Positions 46,398 to 64,000 of a stretch of 64,000 nucleotides of DNA are shown here, one piece after another. Position 1 is the first letter of the stretch; the number at the start of each line of letters is the position of its first letter. The stretch comes from Bolinopsis microptera (lineage: Eukaryota > Ctenophora > Tentaculata > Lobata > Bolinopsidae), in the NCBI RefSeq assembly GCF_026151205.1, contig NC_087078.1:2605675-2669674 (forward strand), given 5' to 3'. Below the pieces are notes generated by a model, which was not told where the DNA came from, searched no databases, and saw only the letters and a list, made by a program, of their open reading frames with translations. A program made the translations under genes and the position numbers.

Positions 46398-47433
46398 AAA
46401 CAAAAAAAGGGGGGACCCCCAACCCATGTAGCTGAGACACCTCACAGCAAGTAGACCAAAGTGACTCTTGCTTGTGATCGGTGCATTAACTACCCGCCGA
46501 AGCGGTGGGTTGGGAGTCCCCCTGGGATCATTTCGTCTGTAAAATTGTATACAATATAAGTAAAATACAATTTTTTAAAGTAAAATACAATTTTTATTTT
46601 CCACAGAAGAATCAATACATATTGAATTTTAAATATCCGATAATTCCATTAATAATCATTAAAAGTTGCTTTGTCATTTGTAAAATCAAAAACGAAAAGC
46701 CGTACGCTGAACTGTGAGCGCGCGGCGCCTTTTCTGCAGCTGCCTAGCTTCAAGCTTGTAGCCGCTAACATCAAAGCCGCCGCGCACGCCCAGTGCTGGG
46801 GTGCATTCTCATTAACAATTAAACTTGGTCAAAGATAGTTATATACAATTCCTAAATTAAATCAATAATCATGTTAATATGAGTATTCAACACTACTCGA
46901 CAACAAATATTTGCCGGCCCATCAACAATTCAGTCCCGAAACAAAATTCAAATGTTTGCTTTTTCGTTTCGGGGACTGTTTGAACTCAGTACTATATCCG
47001 ACTAATCATACTTTATAATGGTTAAAATACAAAGTAAAAAGATTTTCCTCGATGGGCCGGCATTCGCAACCGCGAAACGTTTTGAGTACGACAAACGATG
47101 ACACCACCACCAGCCGTTAATTAATAAGTCCATGGGTGACGGGATAAAGTTAAAGTAAGATGTGTAATTTCATATTGCCCATCACCTGTCACCAAAGTTA
47201 CTTTGCATATACTGCTTCTAGTTACACGATAGCGATCTCAGTTCCCAATAACGTGTGACCCAACAGAAGGGATTGTGGAAGGACACGTACATTTTCCATT
47301 AACACGAGCCCTGATTACCCCCTCCGTTGAGCTACTATACGGGGAACGTTGACCGCCAGTCTGTAGTCAGATCGTTAATAAATTTTACTTTAAAATTGGT
47401 TGCCGGGTGATGGTGTCAGTGAGAGACGTTAAG
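46398..47433. other. Intergenic; contains a 120-bp hairpin near 46407-46525
   Basis: GGGGGGACCCCCAACCCA near 46409 pairs with GGGTTGGGAGTCCCCC near 46507, about 110 bp apart. The remainder has no assignable feature. Confidence 0.5.
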
Positions 47434-48237
47434 TTAGGTGAACATTGGTACAAAAATATAATAATATAGCAGTTTATCTTTAGCCACATTGCTGTATAGT
47501 CTTCCATTCACTCTACCAGAGCGTCTTCTCTTGTCTTTTCCACCATTTAGTCTAAGAAATATTGATTGTTTAATTATCCCTGCAAGAACTCTAGCCCCAG
47601 TCCTATTTAGGTGCAGCATGTCGGGTTGCCCATGCCTGTCAAACTGCTTAGACAGTTCCCAGGCAAGGACATTGTTCTGTACAAACTGCATAAAACCATC
47701 AACAAGCTGAACACCCTTACAGGTCTGAGGCAAGTCGAAGTGAATAGCCCTGTTAAATGTATCAACCTTTTCGTTCAGTAACATATCCTTAGTGGGTAAT
47801 AATCTACAGACAGATACAGAAGTGTTAGGGCTAAGTTTCTGTATCTGTTTAACTTTCAGCTTTAGTTTCTGGTAAATATCAACAATATCAGACTGACTCT
47901 TAACATCAGGCTGCTTCACATCGTTGATCCCGCACAACAAAACAACATTAGCGTAACCCATGCAGGATTTGGGATCAATGTCATCAATTCTGGGTGACCA
48001 GAATTTCCGTCCTGGCATAAGCTCGCCAAACGTGCTCCTCTTGCAAGATCCGAAGCGTAACATACCTGTGTTAGAGTCGCCCATAATACATGTGGAGTTT
48101 TTGTTTCTCCAATCTACAGATCTAAAAGTTAAGCTATATCTGATTCCAGCATCAATTGAATTTACATCTATCATATGATCAAATACTTCTTGCGATCTAC
48201 GGGTCATATGGTAGAGTGATCTGTTTGGACAAGCCAA
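47434..48237 (-). pseudogene. SGNH-hydrolase ORF of LINE (CR1-type) origin, fragment
   Basis: 267 open codons without an ATG at the beginning; the first in-frame ATG is codon 11. Counting from 48237, GDSN at 53-56 is the nucleophile block, GIND at 103-106 the third block, and DMLHLNRTG at 206-214 the Asp-x2-His block, so the SGNH/GDSL catalytic residues are intact. Such esterase domains are known from LINE ORF1 proteins of the CR1 group. No reverse transcriptase is adjacent. A host esterase is less likely because the 5' end is missing. Confidence 0.6.
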
Positions 48238-49578
48238 TGTTGTCTCAACACCTGTTAACTTCTCTATAAACTTTATATCACATGATTGGCCAAGAGATAG
48301 AGTTAATATAGAGGATTGATAGTGATCTCACGATCAGAGTGGCGAGGGAGGTAGCTGGTCAGTCCATCATACCGGTTGATTAAGCATGAGTTTATGATGG
48401 GGGCACTAAGTTCGCCTGAGTCAGATATATAAAATAGTAAAGTAAAATATCTACAAAATTTACATAAACAAATCTAGGAGACCTCAAAGCTCGTCTTCTG
48501 GGGGATGAGGTTGAAGGATACGTCTTGCAGTTCAAGATGCTGGGCTGTTGACCTTCCTCTGATTCCCCTCAGTGCAATGAGTGTACTTCTTAACAGATCA
48601 AAACCCCCTTCATATATCCCTGTCCCGCACCAGCCTTTGCAGTTTCTGTTTAGAGTTGGACTCAACTTCCTTCCAGGCATGGCTCCACCGTGCACCCACC
48701 TCAAAGGATGTTGCACCCACTCAGTTTGGACTTGCACCCTCCCAAACGATTTGAAAATGTTTACACCAAAATTGTCAAATTAATCTGTTAATTTGTTTGA
48801 TTACTTTCTTCAGACTTCTACTCAATTGAGACTGTTTTGAAAGATATTGAAATACGTTTAGGAGGGTAAAATCTCAAAATGTTCCAGGGGGCTTCCCCCC
48901 CCCCCTCCCGCTCCGCGTGCAGAGCTGCACCCACCCCCAAAGAGCTGGAGCCATGCCTGCTTCCTCCAGTAACATAGACAAATAGCTTCGTCTTGGTCTG
49001 CCTTGCTGTGCTCTACTATAGTTGCCATAGTTCACTGTCTTTGTGCTTTGATATTAATTTATCTATCATTTGTTAAGTTGCACAAACTCTAACTATCAGA
49101 CATGAAACATTCAAGCTGGTCTCCTTTAAATAATTTAAAAAGCATCAACTTAGAGCTGTCCGGTGTGACATACAAGTCTCCTGTTTGGGCCAAACCCGTG
49201 ATTCAATCCTTTTATTTGTTCATGATATACAAAGAAACTTGGAGAAAAGTTGGGTTGGTTTGCTAAAACAGTTACAGCTAAGATATCTATCCAGACCTAA
49301 TGAAATACACCTCAAACAGTCCAGAGCTTACCCACATCTTCCCATTGCCTGGAGACTCCAACAGCCACAACTGGTGGTCATATTGAGAATTATCTGTAGA
49401 TTTATCGTTGTTTATTATTGTGAGCATATTTTTAATAAAGTTATCCTTTTGCAACAGTTTTGTTTCACTATTCATTTGCCGCCAAAATTCTCTGATCATT
49501 GCTAAGGCTCAGGTAGCACGCTAAAAGCATGGCATGTACTACATCATATCAGATTTACACAATAGGAATTTTGAAGGT
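48238..49578. other. Intergenic, no supported gene
   Basis: Short overlapping ORFs on both strands around 48474-48783 and 49185-49505 show no domain. A C-rich run is at 48893-48905. Confidence 0.4.
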
Positions 49579-49880
49579 AGCCCAATTAAGGTGTCGTGTC
49601 ACAATCACCCAATCAATTTTGCTAACAAGATAAACTAAATGCTTGATAACTCATTCATTTCAAATCCGTTTCACATAATTTTTTTAGATCAGATGCATCA
49701 TTAAATAATCTACCGTCTCTTAGGTGTCCAGCATGTCCAGAGAGAACAATATAGGTGTTTTAATATTGAATAGGCGTGGTCTTAAATATCCGAATTTTAA
49801 AATTTTGGCAACGGAATCCTCTAACAAGTAGGTACAATATGCTATCTGCAAAGCAACAACTCTCAAAGCAACAACTCCCG
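49579..49880. mobile_element. Partial, rearranged copy of the 41874-42889 element
   Basis: It shares GCCCAATTA(A/C)GGTGTCGT, CAATCAATTTTGCTAAC and later GGAATCCTC(T/G)AACAAGTAGG and CTATCTGCAAAGCAACAACT with the element at 42 kb. The intervening 370 bp of that element is missing. Confidence 0.7.
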
Positions 49881-50079
49881 CCCCCCCCCCCTCCCCTCTG
49901 TAATATTTTTGGTTGGATAAACCTTCCCTTTTCCTAGAATTTCCTAGAAATGATAATTTCATGCGCTATATTATATTATATGTTATAATAATGAACAGAT
50001 TAGAGAAATAAACCTTTCCCTAAAATCTTATAACCTGAGCAGCTAACTCCCCAGCAGCATGATTTGACTGCAAGGCGTA

Positions 50080-60794
<10,715 letters not shown>

Positions 60795-61969
60795 TATCAC
60801 ACTACAAGTCACGTGATCTGCCGTGCCGCGCACACACGTGGGCACGTATGGTGGTGTCATGATGTGATCCTGTAGGACGTTGTCATCGGACGATCAAGTT
60901 CTTGTAAATTATGCTCGCTGTACTGAACAAACAGAGTGAACACTGCAGTAGGTAATATACCAGGAACTTACAACTTTCCTGATCGGACGAGAAGAGAAGT
61001 GAGCCTCGAGTTTGGTAATCGTTATATAATATATTATACATGTACTGAAAGTAATGCAGACACGCTCCCCAACCAGCAGCGAGATAATTATATATAAATT
61101 ATTTGAAATTAATTTTAGTGAATATAGGAGTCTTAATTTTTATCTTTCATAAAATTTTGACTGACAGGAATTGAGAAACATGTCACATGGTAAGTGGGGA
61201 ATCTCGGCGTTTCTGTTAGATTCTGTAATGTATATTAAATTGTTTGATTAACTGAACAGAACCGAATAACAAATTTAGAATATATTTTTGATGTAAGTGT
61301 GTGCGACTACGCTTTGCTTAGCATTTATTGTGACTGTATTACTTGATACCCACGTGTTACAAAACTCCTCATCGAATCCCACATTGAAGTTCTCAAGTTT
61401 CAACTATATATTGGTGACAGTTTGATATATTTACTTCCCACGTCCTCTTTTAAAACTTCCACTTTTTTATTTAAATCTGAATGAATTTAAGGAGTCGTTT
61501 ATTTTGTTCTCGCTCAGGTTAATATAATGGATGTTCGTTCTTTGGGATTGGTCAGATGTTAATTGTAAGCAGCCTAAGTGGGGATTGGAATTTAAAATGC
61601 AAGCTAGTTATAATTTCTACACAATAGCAGCTGTGTAAAAGTGTTTACAGAGGGAGAAGGGGTAGTCGAAATCTAACTTAGATAACGTGTGAACGATCCT
61701 TTAAAAGTAGGTCATCTTCTAGATGGGAGTCAAACCAAACAAAATTGTGACTTAATAATATGATGAAGAAAGGAAATAAATAAACACTAAACATAGTAAC
61801 TGTAAATAATCATGTTAATCTTACCTCAGACTTTGTGTTCATAAAGACGATCGAAGATATGACAAAATGAAATACTGACTACTGAGCAGTGAGCCCCATC
61901 CGGCTCTTACTGATCCGATCGCCCAAAATTATCACGAGACTTTGGTTTTTATGGTTTTGCACCCGAACA
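60795..61969 (+). other. PPP4R3 3' UTR and downstream intergenic DNA
   Basis: TCACGTGA occurs twice and CACACGTG once within 50 bp of the stop codon. The first strong polyadenylation signal context I see is AATAAATAAA near 61774, implying a 3' UTR of about 1 kb; AATAAA-like sites earlier are weak. No other gene is visible. Confidence 0.4.
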
Positions 61970-62084
61970 TTAACGGGTGATACTCTTAAAATATCTGTTC
62001 ATATATTGGAACCGTCGACGAGTCCAACTCGGCGCGCGTCCTGGTAGGTTGTAAACCTACAAACCCGAACAAAGCGGTTTTACA

Positions 62085-62240
62085 TAAATCCTAACCATAA
62101 CCCCAAAGCTATCCATAACCCTAACCACAACCCTAATCCTTAACGGGTGATACTCTTAAAATATCTGTTCCATATATTAGTCCAACTCGGCGCGCGTCCT
62201 GGTAGGTTATAAACCTACAACCCTAATCCGAGCCCTAAAC
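62085..62240. repeat. Degenerate telomere-like (CCCTAA) repeats
   Basis: Variants such as CATAACCCTAACCACAACCC and CCCTAATCC lie at 62090-62138 and again at 62219-62236. It resembles the metazoan TTAGGG repeat in decayed form; an internal site, not necessarily a chromosome end. Confidence 0.5.
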
Positions 62241-62395
62241 AATCAAATTCGTGTTTTTAACTAGCCTGTCACGTGACCAAAACAGTTTTTTGCCCATATT
62301 ACTCTTCAGGGAAGCATTTTTACCCTACGTCATGGGGAATGATATTTTGAATCAGCGTCCAAAAATATTACTGGGCCGCGCTCAGCCTGTCCACT

Positions 62396-62545
62396 GTCAT
62401 TCCTTGTATCACGTCGTGACCCCCACTTACCCCATTAACTGTCGTTTCACTTGTCATACGTTGTATGACCCGCCGCGCACGAGTGCGCGGCTCCCCCTGT
62501 ATCGTCAGGACATGAAACGACCGTGGGTGTCACAACGTGATACAA
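62396..62545. mobile_element. 150-bp hairpin element (MITE-like)
   Basis: TTGTATCACGTCGTGACCCC at the left is inverted at the right (GGTGTCACAACGTGATACAA). The core CGCCGCGCACGAGTGCGCGG is itself palindromic. It shares its sequence with 44297-44395. Confidence 0.7.
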
Positions 62546-62771
62546 CGTTTCACTGTACTGCCGTTCCCTGAGAAAAGGCAGTAAGTCACATCGATGTCAT
62601 TTTGAGAAAAGGGGACAAACGTGTTTGTCGTTTTTTAGGTAATTTTATTCGCATAAACGGAGTTAATTTTGACATCTATGTGTAAATAAATTATTGTCAT
62701 ATGTCAGCTAAACTGTAAACATGCTTTAGCTTAAAAGCATAAATTCACCAACACTGATCTATAAAAACCTT

Positions 62772-63570
62772 GTAGCGCTATGCACTACTGGGCCGCGCCG
62801 CGCATCTTCTCGTATAATGTATATGCAGATCGGCGAGATGCGAAGGATTGATTAACGGGTGATACTCGTAAAATATCTGTTCCATATAAACCTACAAAGG
62901 ATTGACATCGTGAATCAATAAAAAACCATTTTTCTCTAGAATAACTGAACTATTTTCCCATCTGCATTGGACTTACTGCCTTTTCTGAGGGAATTGCGGA
63001 CTTACTGCCTTTTATCAGGATCGATTTCAACCGATCTTCCTCTCTAGAAAGGCTGTAAGTACACTTTTCCTCAAATAAAGTCAACACAAAAAATACAACA
63101 TTTCTATATTTTTGATCATATCCTTGCGATATAATTATGCGGGCCTCCTGTGTGTTGCAAGTGTGTAATATTGACGAAAAATGGATAATTTCTCGCTCAA
63201 AATGCCTATAACTTCTTACATATCGAATATTTTGGAATAATTTTTACAGCATCGGTCAGACGAATTAATTTAGAAAATTTGAACATTATTTAAAGCACCA
63301 AATTTTTCAAAAAATGTTCCAATAATTCATTCACCTGACTTTTGTGTTCAGGTTCAATAATGAATAATTTTAAAAATAATATTTTTTTAAATTTTGAAAT
63401 ATTAGTACCAACATTTTTTGCTTGCTGAGCTAATTACGACCACATACAATTTATTTAGATATAACTTGTAGGTTTGTAGCGCGATGCAATACTGGGCCGC
63501 GCGCGCATCCAATAATGCTTCTCGCAACCACAGATCGGCGAGATGCGAAGGATTGACATCGTGAATCAAC
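62772..63570. repeat. Direct repeats with a conserved 90-bp block
   Basis: GTAGCGC(T/G)ATGCA, CTACTGGGCCGCGC or its variant, and CAGATCGGCGAGATGCGAAG occur at 62772-62850 and 63477-63555. ACTTACTGCCTTTTCTCAGG-type motifs recur at 62562 (inverse), 62968, 62997 and 63733. Confidence 0.7.
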
Positions 63571-64000
63571 TTGTAGGTTTACAACCTACCAGGACGCGCG
63601 CCGAGTTGGACTCGTCGACGGTCCTGTTCCAAAATATGGAACAGATATTTTACGAGTATTACCCGTTAAGATAATAACTAAAACTGTGGAAGTTATAGGC
63701 CAAAAACTATAAAAACTGCAAATAAAGGCTGAACTTACTGCCTTTTCTCAGGGAAGGTTTTGGGATAACGTGTTGTAGGTTTAAAACCTACCAGGACGCG
63801 CGCCGAGTTGGAACAAATATTTTACGAGTATCACCCGTTAAGATAACGTGCTAAATTGTCAAGTTTTGAGTGACTTACTATCTTTCGTGACAGCTAAAAC
63901 AGTATTTTTATAACGTGATTCATAGCTTAAGTTGTAAAGAATCTTCTCCTGAAAATTTTAGTACCAATATCTCAAAATTTCGAAAAATGGACTCACTGCC

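Larger units (their letters stand above)
61970..63841. mobile_element. Nest of TTAA-bounded inverted-repeat elements
   Basis: The end sequence TTAACGGGTGATACTC occurs forward at 61970, 62140 and 62852 and inverted at 63669 and 63841 (GAGTA(T/C)CCCGTTAA-like). Next to most copies is CCAACTCGGCGCGCGTCCTG plus GTAGGTT(G/T)TAAACCTAC. The outermost full pair would be 61970-63669. TTAA at each terminus fits piggyBac- or Kolobok-type target choice, but no transposase is present. Confidence 0.75.

Overview
This is invertebrate animal DNA: AT-rich, with spliced genes using GT-AG introns, tRNA-derived SINEs, LINE fragments, many long foldback (inverted-repeat) elements and many coding and non-coding minisatellites. 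A PPP4R3/SMEK orthologue, Maelstrom-type genes and an LDLa-repeat rhodopsin-type receptor point to a metazoan. A cnidarian or other early-branching invertebrate would fit, but the phylum cannot be fixed from the sequence alone.

Positions 1 to 41.5 kb hold an array of genes, all on the minus strand. Read right to left they are: an HMG-box/MAEL-domain gene (41489 to 34061); an HMG-box Maelstrom-like gene whose middle is a 7-residue repeat (30529 to 26967); a short-exon gene with a 9-residue repeat and an RG-rich tail resembling its neighbour's (24653 to 22156); a MAEL-domain gene without a visible HMG box and with a long low-complexity tail (20119 to 7349); and an HMG-box/MAEL gene cut by the window start (1954 to beyond 1). 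I rebuilt these genes exon by exon. Intron phases agree at every junction, and homologous exons keep the same motifs. Maelstrom is a germline piRNA-pathway factor, so this is a local family expansion of a gene that is usually single-copy. A GPCR with LDLa repeats (14937 to 12676) lies inside one long intron of the fourth gene on the same strand.

The array is full of mobile DNA. There are foldback elements at 3.3-6.8 kb (with a LINE ORF1-like gene inserted in one arm), 15.1-15.9 kb (9-bp target duplication plus a preserved empty site), 16.8-18.8 kb, 24.9-26.3 kb (three hairpins carrying a Maelstrom exon motif), 30.7-33.4 kb (8-bp target duplication) and 37.5-40.8 kb. Two copies of a tRNA-derived SINE lie at 35.0 and 46.1 kb.

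Positions 41.5 to 50 kb are intergenic and TE-rich: a terminal-inverted-repeat element, a LINE 3' end, a SINE and a LINE-type SGNH esterase ORF. Positions 50080 to 60794 carry, on the plus strand, a 12-exon PPP4R3 (SMEK) gene, the regulatory subunit 3 of protein phosphatase 4, with two large minisatellites in introns. From about 62 kb to the end lies a nest of TTAA-bounded inverted and direct repeats.
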